Position numbers and translations under genes: made by a program
The notes under the pieces: model-generated
The model's database searches: none
Told to the model about the DNA's origin: nothing
The model's input: the letters and a program-made list of their open reading frames with translations, nothing else
Shown here: positions 1-5,812 of the stretch, piece after piece
Layout: each line of letters starts with the position of its first letter
Position numbering within the stretch: position 1 is the first letter of the stretch
Assembly (NCBI GenBank): GCA_014304965.1
Contig: JACRTZ010000269.1
Location: 1-5,812 of the forward strand
Source: Vulcanimicrobiota bacterium
GTDB taxonomy: Bacteria; Vulcanimicrobiota; Vulcanimicrobiia; Vulcanimicrobiales; Vulcanimicrobiaceae
DNA length: 5,812 bases
Reading direction: 5' to 3'

Positions 1-1314
1 CACGTACACGCCGTGCGACCGCTCCGCCACGACCGTTGCGTATGGAGGGGTTATCGCAGTCGCGATGGCCGATTCGTCGACGTGCTCGTTGTTATCCCAC
101 CAGACTACGTACGACGACTGCAGCGCGGCGCTCATCGAACCGCAGACGATAAGATACAGGAACGCGGCCGTCGCAAACGTCCGCGAGCGCACGCTTTCCG
201 AGCGCAGCCACAGCGTCAGCGCAAATGCGACGGCCGTTTCGATGCCCACCCAAGTCGCGACTTCGTAGCGCGCGACCGTCTCGTAGTGCGCGTGTTTGAT
301 GAAATCGGCAATCATCAGCGGTACCGACGTGCACAAGAGCAGCGAGAGCGCGATCGTATCGGCCGGCCGGTAGTGGTGCCGCAGCAGCCGCAGGCCCGCG
401 TACCCAAGCAGCACGAGAATCGGCACCAGCGCGAATCCGAGCCAAACGTGGGCGAGATCGGCATCGAAAAACACGGCGCCCAAATTGAACGCCCATTTCA
501 CCGCAAACGATCGTAACGAATACGGCGACGCGGCCCACGCCAGGCCGAGGGACGTGCGCGAGGCCAGGTGCGCGTTCACGTCGAGCCACGGCGAGTACGC
601 CACGAACGCGGCCGCCGCCGTCGTCAGAAAGCCGAGAAAAACGCGCCCCGACATCGTCAGCGCGACGATCCCGAATCCGGCGAGGACAAAAGCGAACTGC
701 GGATCCGCATAGAGGCCGAACGTCGCGGCCAATCCGAACGCGATCCAGCGGCGCAAGGTCGGGCGCTCGAGGACTCGCACGAAGAGCCAGCCCGCGAGCA
801 AGATGCTGTCCGTGAACAGCACGAACTCGCGAACCTGCTGCGAGTAGCGAATGTGAAACGGCGAAACGGCGACGAGCGCGGCCAGAATGTATCCGCCGAG
901 ACTCGTGCGCATGAGCGCCGAGCCGAACCCGAACGCGAGACCGATGCCGGCAAGCCCGATCACGGCCGAAAACGCGCGCAGCGACACGACGCCGTCGCCG
1001 AACAGTCCGGCCCAGATTCGCGCCGCCCCGTAATAGAGCGGGCTTCGTTGCGGTTCTTCTTTCGCGATGGATGCGATCGTCGCAGCCGGTCCGCGACCGG
1101 GAGTCAGCCGTTGCATCGCAGCCATCTGGGAAGCCGGGTGAACGCGCCCGTCGAAGAGCGTTTGATATTCGGCCACGGTGTGGCCGCCGATCCGCAACGC
1201 GGCGATCGCCTCGTCCTGCCAAAAGAGTTTCGTATCGAGATGGCTCAGGCGTGCAAGCATGCCGAACGCGATGGCGACGAGCGAGCAGATGACGACGACG
1301 CGCCGCAGGTTCAT
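1..1314 (-). CDS. GT39-like membrane glycosyltransferase (PMT/ArnT superfamily), 3'-truncated by window edge
   Basis: Frame open for 438 codons from ATG at 1314 to the left edge with no stop, so the C-terminus is missing. The predicted product is a polytopic inner-membrane GT-C enzyme that would move a sugar from a polyprenyl-phosphate donor to an envelope acceptor; donor and acceptor are unknown. About eleven hydrophobic segments are visible (roughly residues 5-20, 111-130, 140-152, 163-180, 188-203, 206-221, 225-242, 289-307, 318-336, 353-370, 380-396). Family hallmarks are FWQDEA at 31-36 in the first outer loop (D34/E35, the expected acidic catalytic pair), RSPLYY at 90-95, a long 'lWxxlFGdgvvSLRafSavig' stretch near 100-120, YSQQVREF at 157-164 (compare the common YSQEaR motif) and RYE at 349-351. 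After the last helix an extracytoplasmic tail begins at about 397. The ATG overlaps the dinB stop as ATGA, which fixes the start and suggests translational coupling. Class is well supported; substrate is not. Confidence 0.87.
   Translation of the reverse strand, partial: MNLRRVVVICSLVAIAFGMLARLSHLDTKLFWQDEAIAALRIGGHTVAEYQTLFDGRVHPASQMAAMQRLTPGRGPAATIASIAKEEPQRSPLYYGAARIWAGLFGDGVVSLRAFSAVIGLAGIGLAFGFGSALMRTSLGGYILAALVAVSPFHIRYSQQVREFVLFTDSILLAGWLFVRVLERPTLRRWIAFGLAATFGLYADPQFAFVLAGFGIVALTMSGRVFLGFLTTAAAAFVAYSPWLDVNAHLASRTSLGLAWAASPYSLRSFAVKWAFNLGAVFFDADLAHVWLGFALVPILVLLGYAGLRLLRHHYRPADTIALSLLLCTSVPLMIADFIKHAHYETVARYEVATWVGIETAVAFALTLWLRSESVRSRTFATAAFLYLIVCGSMSAALQSSYVVWWDNNEHVDESAIATAITPPYATVVAERSHGVYV
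1311..1314 (-). other. dinB/glycosyltransferase ATGA stop-start overlap
   Basis: The dinB stop TGA (1313-1311) and the next gene's ATG (1314-1312) share the four bases ATGA. This is the commonest layout for termination-reinitiation coupling in bacterial operons. No Shine-Dalgarno is evident in the preceding TTGTCGATCTTCGG. Confidence 0.65.
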
Positions 1315-2354
1315 CCGAAGATCGACAACTGAGAGGTAGGGTACTCGACGAGCGAGGCGACGCGAACGCCGAGCAGTCTGACGGCGCGGCCTTCGAGATC
1401 GGCGCGATCGAGACACAGCAGCGCCGCAGCTACAATCGTTTCGAGGTCGGCCGTCGGTTCGGCGACGGTGGTTTGCCGGCCGACGGTCGTGAAATCTTCG
1501 CGCTTGATTTTAATGCCGATCATCGTACCGCGCAATTGCTGGGCGGCCAGGCGCTGCGCGACGTCGGCGGACAGCTCGTGCAGCGTGCGACGAAGATCGC
1601 CTGGGTCCGCCACGTCGTATTCGAAGGTCGTTTCGCTCGAGACCGAACGCGTCTCCCGGTCCGACTCGACCTTGCGATCGTCGTGCCCGCGCGCGAGTTC
1701 GCGCAATTCGCGGCCCCAGCGCCCGAACAGTCGCAAGATCCGCTCGTCGGAGAGTTCGGCAAGCTGACCGATCGTTTCGATGCGCTCGGCCGCGAGGCGC
1801 TGTTGCGTCTTCGGCCCGACGCCCCACAACCGGCCGACCGGCAGCGGCGCAAGATACGCGGCTTCGGTGCCGGGCGGGACCCACTTCAGCCCGTCGGGCT
1901 TGCCGTCGTCGCAGGCAATCTTTGCGACCATCTTTTGCATAGCGACCCCGGCGCTCGCGGTCAGGCCGATTTCGGTGCGAATGCGCTCGCGCATCCGGCG
2001 CGCATATTCTACCGCTTCTTTAAATTCCTCGGCATCGAACTCGACGAAGGCCTCATCCAGGGAGAGTCCTTCCACGGCGATCGAACCGCTTTCGAAAATC
2101 GCAAAACATGCGCGCGACAGTTCGCGATACCGGGTGAAGGTCGGCGGCACGACCACCAACTCGGAACACGCTTGGCGTGCCTTATAGAGCGGCATCGCGG
2201 AGCGGACGCCGAAGGGGCGCGCCTCGTAACTCGCCGTCAACACGACCGACCGGCGGTGGTCGCCCGAGACTGCGATCGGCCGTCCGCGCAACGACGGATC
2301 GTCGAGTTGCGCGACCGCCGCGTAGAACGCATCGAGATCGAAGTGCGCGATCAT
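1311..2354 (-). CDS. dinB: DNA polymerase IV (Y-family translesion polymerase)
   Basis: A 347-residue, full-length Y-family polymerase that copies past damaged template bases. The palm starts with HFDLDAFYAAV (4-14), giving metal-binding D6 (and D8) and a tyrosine steric gate at Y11. The second catalytic acidic pair is D100/E101 in LSLDEAF (97-103). ASAGVA/KMVAKIA (133-147) and KPDGL (152-156) mark the fingers/palm core. The helix-hairpin-helix thumb contains LWGVGPKT (176-183). The little-finger domain follows from about 235, starting SVSSETTF. The last residues, QLSIF (342-346), match a sliding-clamp binding motif (family QLxLF), so the C-terminus is intact. Minor departures from consensus are AAVAQ where AAVEq is usual and G96 in VEGLSLDE where proline is usual. 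The ATG at 2354 is the only in-frame start after the nfo stop, which lies in the same frame 33 nt upstream. A weak GATGAG lies 4 nt before it. It overlaps the downstream glycosyltransferase by 4 nt. Confidence 0.96.
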   Translation of the reverse strand: MIAHFDLDAFYAAVAQLDDPSLRGRPIAVSGDHRRSVVLTASYEARPFGVRSAMPLYKARQACSELVVVPPTFTRYRELSRACFAIFESGSIAVEGLSLDEAFVEFDAEEFKEAVEYARRMRERIRTEIGLTASAGVAMQKMVAKIACDDGKPDGLKWVPPGTEAAYLAPLPVGRLWGVGPKTQQRLAAERIETIGQLAELSDERILRLFGRWGRELRELARGHDDRKVESDRETRSVSSETTFEYDVADPGDLRRTLHELSADVAQRLAAQQLRGTMIGIKIKREDFTTVGRQTTVAEPTADLETIVAAALLCLDRADLEGRAVRLLGVRVASLVEYPTSQLSIFG

Positions 2355-2360
2355 CGACTC

Positions 2361-2378
2361 ATCGCAGAACTGCGCGAT
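2361..2378. promoter_or_regulatory. Small dyad symmetry just upstream of dinB, possible operator or hairpin
   Basis: In the 30-nt nfo-dinB gap, the largest gap in the cluster, two nested inverted repeats are visible: ATCGC (2361-2365) with GCGAT (2374-2378), and CGCAG (2363-2367) with CTGCG (2370-2374) separated by two bases. They end 6 nt before the dinB ATG, and one arm overlaps the weak GATGAG that could serve as ribosome site. It could be a repressor site, a start-site hairpin, or chance. It does not match the classical LexA boxes I know (CTGT-N8-ACAG; CGAAC-N4-GTTCG). Confidence 0.25.
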
Positions 2379-2384
2379 CGGGCA

Positions 2385-3230
2385 TCAGGCGAGCGCGCCT
2401 TCGAAGATGATCTTGATCGTCGCCATGTTTCGCGCATCGTCGGCTTCGTCGCCGGGCGTTTCGAGAATCGCCATTTTGCCGCGCAACTCCGGGTGAGCCG
2501 CGAGCGCGCGAAAACCGGCGAACCCAATCTTTCCCTCGCCGATGTGGAAGTGCCGGTCCCGGTGACCGCCGAGGGCGATCTCGGTGTCGTTAAAATGAAA
2601 CATCACGAGGCGGTCGAGGCCGAATTCGCGGTCGGCCTCGGCAATAAAGCGATCCACGCCGTCTTTTGTGTCGAGCGCGTAACCTGCGGCCCAACTGTGC
2701 GCGGTGTCGAGGCACACCGCGAGTTGCGGATGACCGATCGCACGCACGAACGCGCCGAGCTCTTCGAGTGTGCCGCCGCAAAGCTGACCCGCGCCCGCCG
2801 AATTTTCCATGACGAGGTACACGCCTTCGGGGATCGTCGCGAGACAATCTTCCAGGGCAGTGACGACCTGCACGAAGCCTGCGCCGCGATCGCGGGTTCC
2901 GTACGACCCGAGATGCGTGTTCACGTACGCGATCCCGCCGAGCGGCGCGACCGCGAGGTCGTTCTTGAGCAGCCGCAACGAACCCGTGACGATCTTCGGA
3001 TCTTCGCTTGCGAGGTTGATCAAGTACGAGGTATGGATCGCGGCGGGATCGATGCCGGCCGCGAGCCGTTTCTCTTTGAAGCGCGCGTACGCCGGCCCGT
3101 CGGCCGCGGCCACGCGATACGTCTTCGGACTGTTCGAGAAGATCTGAATCGCGCTGCAGCCCAGGCGCTGCGCATACTCGACCGACGCATCGAGGCCTTT
3201 CGCGACGCCGACGTGCAGGCCGAGTTTCAT
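2385..3230 (-). CDS. nfo: Endonuclease IV, AP endonuclease of base excision repair
   Basis: A 281-residue TIM-barrel protein, close to the E. coli Nfo length of about 285. It hydrolyses the phosphodiester 5' of abasic sites and removes blocked 3' ends in base excision repair. All nine expected metal ligands can be placed by family alignment from memory: H66 (HTSYLINL), H106 (NTHLGS), E142 (VMENSAGAG), D175 and H178 (CLDTAHSWAAGY), H212 (FHFND), D225 and H227 (HRDRHFHIGEGKIG) and E257 (LETPG). This predicts an active trinuclear-zinc enzyme. Y69, the aromatic after the first histidine that inserts into DNA in E. coli (Y72), is kept; the R37-equivalent appears to be K36. The start MKLGLHV fits the family N-terminus. 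ATG lies 4 nt after the helicase stop. An AAGGA sits only 1 nt from the ATG, too close for a normal ribosome site, so coupled reinitiation is likely. Base use resembles the neighbours. Confidence 0.97.
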   Translation of the reverse strand: MKLGLHVGVAKGLDASVEYAQRLGCSAIQIFSNSPKTYRVAAADGPAYARFKEKRLAAGIDPAAIHTSYLINLASEDPKIVTGSLRLLKNDLAVAPLGGIAYVNTHLGSYGTRDRGAGFVQVVTALEDCLATIPEGVYLVMENSAGAGQLCGGTLEELGAFVRAIGHPQLAVCLDTAHSWAAGYALDTKDGVDRFIAEADREFGLDRLVMFHFNDTEIALGGHRDRHFHIGEGKIGFAGFRALAAHPELRGKMAILETPGDEADDARNMATIKIIFEGALA

Positions 3231-3234
3231 GTCC

Positions 3235-4449
3235 TTATCGGCGGAATTTCAAGTCGCGGGCGCGCATGCCGCGCGGCATGAAACGCATCGTGCGGCCGCC
3301 GCCCATCGCGCGCGACGGATTCTTTTCAAACGTCGTCTCGACGATCAGTACGGCGTCCGACGGACGTTCGCGCCGGCCGACGCGGCCGATGAGCTGTTCG
3401 ACTTCGCTTTCTCCGAACGCATCCGAGTCCGTCAAGACGATCAAGTCGGCTGCCGGAATATCAAGGCCGCTGCCGACGAGGTTGGTCGCCGCCAAGATCG
3501 AGGGCGCGGTTTCTGTGAAGGCTGCCATCTCGGCAACGCGCGTCGTCGAACCGTACACGCGAACGCCCTTGCGGCGGTGGCGCTTGCGATGTTCTTCGCT
3601 GTCGGCCATGTCGCCGCGCAGCTGCTGCACGTCGATGCCGTAGGTTTGCTCGAGGCGCGCCGCCAGTTTCGGGACGTCGCCGCGCGTGCGCGCGATGACG
3701 AAGATGCGCGACTTGCGTTCGAGGTGTTCGCGAATCAGGGCGTCGGCACGGCTGAGCTGCTCGGTTGCAGGCTCGCCCCAGACGCCCGGGATCTTGTGCA
3801 CCTTCGTCGGCAGCACGTCGAACGGCATCGCGCGCATCGAAACGGTATTTTTGAACGCGCCCACGCGCTCGAGGAAGTTGCGCAGTTCGTTCGGCGTGGC
3901 CGAGGCGAACAGCAGCGGGCAATCCATGGCTTCGAGCACGCGCAGATGTTCGCGTTCGTCGAACGCGTTGACGTCGTCGACGATCGTGAGCGCGCTGCGA
4001 TCGAGCACGTCCCAGAGCGAGTCGGTCGAGATGAGCATCGCGCTGCCGATGAGGAAGCGGGCTTTGCCCGAACGCAGATCGTCCATCATCTCGCGCCGTT
4101 CGCCCGGCGAAATTCCGCCGTGCAGCTCGGCGACGCCGAGCCCGGTCTCTTCGAGCCGGTCGCGAAAGTACGTCGAGTCCTGACGCACGAGATCGCGCGT
4201 CGGGGCCACCAAGCAGACGTAGCCGCCGGTGCGTAGTGCCTCAGTGATTGCGACGCGGACCATGACTTCGGTTTTTCCGGAGCCGGTGGGCGCCTTGAGT
4301 AAAAATTCGAATTCACCGCCCGCCAGGCCATCGCATATCGCCACGATTGCGGCGGTCTGGTCGTCGGTTAAGGAGAATTGTTCGCCCGGCTGAACCAGGT
4401 CGCGCGCTTCGGCGACCCGTTGGGCGTTGGCTTCGACGCGTTCCCACAC
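3235..4449 (-). CDS. SF2 helicase/translocase with DDVN Walker B, ComFA-like features, exact family uncertain
   Basis: A 404-residue two-RecA-domain superfamily 2 protein. Motifs in order: LTDDQ (27-31, Q-motif-like), Walker A APTGSGKTE (53-61), Ia APTRDL (82-87), a HGG (110-112), motif II VDDVNAFD (157-164), III SATP (183-186), IV-like RIFVIARTR (248-256), V TNLVGSGLDIPAADL (322-336) and VI QLIGRVGRR (352-360). It should couple ATP hydrolysis to unwinding of, or movement along, nucleic acid; the natural substrate cannot be read from sequence. The 'VDDVNAFD' block and 'LIGRVGRR' recall ComFA (IDEVDAFP, IaGRVGR), but the ComFA N-terminal cysteine zinc finger is absent. D159 replaces the usual Walker B glutamate. 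The C-terminus is a short basic tail. The GTG at 4449 is the only ATG/GTG/TTG near the scpB stop, 17 nt downstream of it and without a clear Shine-Dalgarno. The frame stays open upstream into scpB, so a rarer start (ATT at 4524) cannot be excluded. Confidence 0.86.
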   Translation of the reverse strand: MWERVEANAQRVAEARDLVQPGEQFSLTDDQTAAIVAICDGLAGGEFEFLLKAPTGSGKTEVMVRVAITEALRTGGYVCLVAPTRDLVRQDSTYFRDRLEETGLGVAELHGGISPGERREMMDDLRSGKARFLIGSAMLISTDSLWDVLDRSALTIVDDVNAFDEREHLRVLEAMDCPLLFASATPNELRNFLERVGAFKNTVSMRAMPFDVLPTKVHKIPGVWGEPATEQLSRADALIREHLERKSRIFVIARTRGDVPKLAARLEQTYGIDVQQLRGDMADSEEHRKRHRRKGVRVYGSTTRVAEMAAFTETAPSILAATNLVGSGLDIPAADLIVLTDSDAFGESEVEQLIGRVGRRERPSDAVLIVETTFEKNPSRAMGGGRTMRFMPRGMRARDLKFRR

Positions 4450-4466
4450 TTCGCGTGAGCGGGCGT

Positions 4467-5060
4467 CTAACTGTGGCTGTTGGATACTAAGACCTCTTCT
4501 TCGACAGTATTCGGTAGGGGTAATTCCATCGGGATCTCGAGCGCGTCGAGATCGACCGGTGGTAATTCTTTGAGCGAGCGCAGGCCGAACGACTCGAGAA
4601 ACTCAGGCGTCGTCTTATATTCTATCGGCCGGCCGATCACGTCCCGGCGGCCGGCTTCGAAAATGAAGCGCCGGTCGATCAGCGTCGAAACGACGCTATC
4701 CACGTTGACGCCGCGGATCGCCTCGATCTCGCCTTTTGTCGTGGGTTGCAGGTAGGCGACGATCGCAAGCGTCTCCATTGCAGGCCCCGACAGGTTCGTT
4801 TTCGCTGGCAGCAGGTAGGCTTCAACCGCCGTGCGCGCGGACGAAGCGCTGGCAAAGCGGTAGCCGCCGGCGATCTCGCGCACGACGAGGCCGCGGTCGG
4901 CATATTCTTCCGTCAGGTGCTGCAGCGTCTCGGCGATCTCGACGTGCGTCGCGCCCGTCAATTTGACGATTGCGTCGATGGACAGCGATTCGGACGCCAC
5001 GAACAGCAGCGCCTCGACGTTGCGGCGGAGTTCTCCGGTGCCGACGAGTTCAGTTTGCAT
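4467..5060 (-). CDS. scpB: Segregation and condensation protein B
   Basis: A 197-residue non-SMC subunit of the bacterial SMC-ScpAB condensin. It binds the ScpA kleisin as a dimer and helps compact and segregate origin regions in the cytoplasm/nucleoid. Two winged-helix domains are expected. The first begins with NVEALLFVASE (14-24). The second carries the family signature: LSGPAMETLAIVAY (90-103), QPTTKGEIEAIRGV (105-118), VGRP-type RDVIGRPIEYKTT (139-151), then FLESFGLRSLKELPP (154-168). A short acidic tail follows (169-197). The start is the ATG at 5060 because MQTELVGTGE leads straight into the conserved first helix. An in-frame start at 5108 would add 16 cysteine/threonine/arginine-rich residues that are only a shadow of scpA. 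The ATG lies inside the scpA end, an 11-nt overlap, with no visible Shine-Dalgarno, so translation is probably coupled to scpA. Confidence 0.96.
   Translation of the reverse strand: MQTELVGTGELRRNVEALLFVASESLSIDAIVKLTGATHVEIAETLQHLTEEYADRGLVVREIAGGYRFASASSARTAVEAYLLPAKTNLSGPAMETLAIVAYLQPTTKGEIEAIRGVNVDSVVSTLIDRRFIFEAGRRDVIGRPIEYKTTPEFLESFGLRSLKELPPVDLDALEIPMELPLPNTVEEEVLVSNSHS
5050..5060 (-). other. scpA/scpB overlap, likely translational coupling site
   Basis: The last codons of scpA (…GTC AAT GCA AAC TGA) contain the scpB ATG in the +1-type offset frame, so a ribosome ending scpA stops 8 nt past the scpB start. No purine-rich Shine-Dalgarno precedes the ATG (upstream bases read GATCGCCGTCA). 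Coupling would keep the two condensin subunits in ratio; this is inference. Confidence 0.6.
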
Positions 5061-5812
5061 TGACGGCGATCGTGTCGAACGGGAACAGGCGCAAGTCGTC
5101 GTGCGCATTCTTCTGCTCGTACGCCACGCGGTGCTGGCGAATCAGTTCGAGGACGGCGAGGAAGGTCGCGATGATGCCCACGCGGTCCATTTCGCGGCAC
5201 AGCTCGAGAAACCCGACGCGACCCTTCGAGCGGACTTCGGCGAAAACGAATTCCATTTGCCGTGCGATCGAAAACCGCTCGCGGGCGATCGTGCGTTTTT
5301 CGGGCTTCGCGCTGCGAATGGCGGCAAGCAAAGCTGCCGCGAGCTTCGGCGGCGCGATGCGGTAGCGCTGCACGATCTGCGAGGTCGGATCGCCGGCGTC
5401 GCGGTAGAAGTACGACGCGGCTTCGTCTTGCTGCGCGCGTAATTCTTCGGCAACGCCTTTGTATTTCGAATAGGTGATGAGCCGGCGCCGCAGCCGTTCT
5501 TCGACCTCTTCGGCGCTCTCTTCGCCCTCGCTCAAGAATTCGGCGGGGATCGCCGGCAAGAGCGCGCGCGATTTCAGGAAGACCAGCGTGGCCGCGATCA
5601 CGAGATATTCGCCCGCGAGTTCGACGTCGAGCGCCGACATCACCGCGATGTAATCGAAGTACTGCTGCGCGACCGCTGCCAGCGGGACGGTCGCGATGTC
5701 GAGTTCGCGTTCGCGAACGAGATGGAGCAGAAGATCCAGCGGCCCGTCGAACACGTCGAGCGAGACGCGGAGTGCGCGTCCCTCGGTCTCGGACGCTTGG
5801 GCAACCTCGATC
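5050..5812 (-). CDS. scpA: Segregation and condensation protein A (kleisin), 5'-truncated by window edge
   Basis: The kleisin subunit that bridges the SMC heads and recruits ScpB. The N-terminal signature VFDGPLDLLLHLVRERELDI is at the start of the visible domain, followed by VPLAAVAQQYFDY and the helix LVIAATLVFLKSRALLP that contacts the SMC neck. A charged acidic linker (EGEESAEEVEERLRRR) separates this from the C-terminal winged helix, FLELCREMDRVGIIATFLAVLEL, near the end. A GTG at 5754 could start a 234-residue protein, but it falls inside the conserved VSLDVFDGP strand. The frame stays open for 19 more codons to the right edge (…RALRVSLDV), with no ATG, GTG or TTG among them. The true start is therefore probably just outside the window, for a total a little over 253 residues, which is typical. 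It ends with TGA at 5052-5050, overlapping scpB. Confidence 0.96.
   Translation of the reverse strand, partial: IEVAQASETEGRALRVSLDVFDGPLDLLLHLVRERELDIATVPLAAVAQQYFDYIAVMSALDVELAGEYLVIAATLVFLKSRALLPAIPAEFLSEGEESAEEVEERLRRRLITYSKYKGVAEELRAQQDEAASYFYRDAGDPTSQIVQRYRIAPPKLAAALLAAIRSAKPEKRTIARERFSIARQMEFVFAEVRSKGRVGFLELCREMDRVGIIATFLAVLELIRQHRVAYEQKNAHDDLRLFPFDTIAVNAN

Noticed and set aside
92..1222. 376-codon minus-strand ORF
   Set aside because: Arginine-rich, no domain, and out of frame with the GT39-like gene that covers the same bases with clear motifs and hydrophobic helices.
568..1332. 254-codon plus-strand ORF
   Set aside because: Arg/Glu-rich shadow of the membrane glycosyltransferase; no motif or plausible ribosome site.
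1473..3281. 602-codon plus-strand ORF antisense to dinB and nfo
   Set aside because: Rich in Arg/His/Asp/Ala with no recognisable domain. Its length follows from GC-rich codon bias and from nfo and dinB sharing one reading frame, so one antisense frame stays open across both.
3973..3975. Loss of function of the helicase through D159
   Set aside because: Aspartate in place of glutamate is noted as unusual, but every other motif is intact, so calling a pseudogene is not supported.
3229..4236. 335-codon plus-strand ORF antisense to the helicase
   Set aside because: Same antisense shadow composition; the minus strand carries a full set of helicase motifs.
5061..5108. Upstream in-frame start for scpB at 5108
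   Set aside because: The added 16 residues (MRTTTCACSRSTRSPS) are an out-of-frame reading of scpA codons and are not part of the ScpB family N-terminus.
1..5812. CRISPR array, insertion sequence, tRNA or phage module
   Set aside because: No direct repeats with regular spacing, transposase, cloverleaf-like sequence or phage gene; coding genes fill nearly every base.

Overview
This is a GC-rich bacterial chromosomal window, wholly occupied by one tightly packed, co-directional minus-strand gene cluster. Read in the direction of transcription (right to left) the order is scpA (5' end off the window), scpB, an SF2 helicase, nfo (endonuclease IV), dinB (DNA polymerase IV) and a GT39-like polytopic membrane glycosyltransferase (3' end off the window). 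Junctions are: scpA/scpB 11-nt overlap; scpB to helicase 17-nt gap; helicase to nfo 4-nt gap; nfo to dinB 30-nt gap; dinB/GT39 4-nt ATGA overlap. There is no stretch over 30 nt without a gene. I see no tRNA, rRNA, CRISPR array, mobile element, or convincing terminator or promoter. The transcript must begin beyond the right edge and end beyond the left edge.

Organism: a kleisin-type condensin (ScpAB) excludes lineages that use only MukBEF. The GC-rich codon use, the strong arginine/alanine antisense shadows and the weak Shine-Dalgarno signals suit a GC-rich, possibly uncultivated soil-type phylum. Vulcanimicrobiota (Eremiobacterota) or a similar lineage is a guess only; the sequence does not prove it.

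Function: ScpA and ScpB are the non-SMC subunits of the chromosome-compacting SMC complex. Nfo cuts abasic sites, DinB copies past lesions, and the helicase would unwind or translocate on nucleic acid. The cluster therefore looks like a chromosome-maintenance operon. The last gene, a membrane glycosyltransferase of the cell envelope, is a functional outlier even though its start codon overlaps the dinB stop.

The two ends matter for annotation. The glycosyltransferase frame (1-1314) is open for 438 codons to the left edge, so a search requiring start and stop inside the window misses it and finds an arginine-rich shadow on the same strand instead. The scpA frame is open to the right edge, so its true start lies outside. 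I did not find a clearly new biological system. The most unusual elements are the helicase, with a DDVN Walker B motif and ComFA-like features, and the condensin plus DNA-repair gene order.
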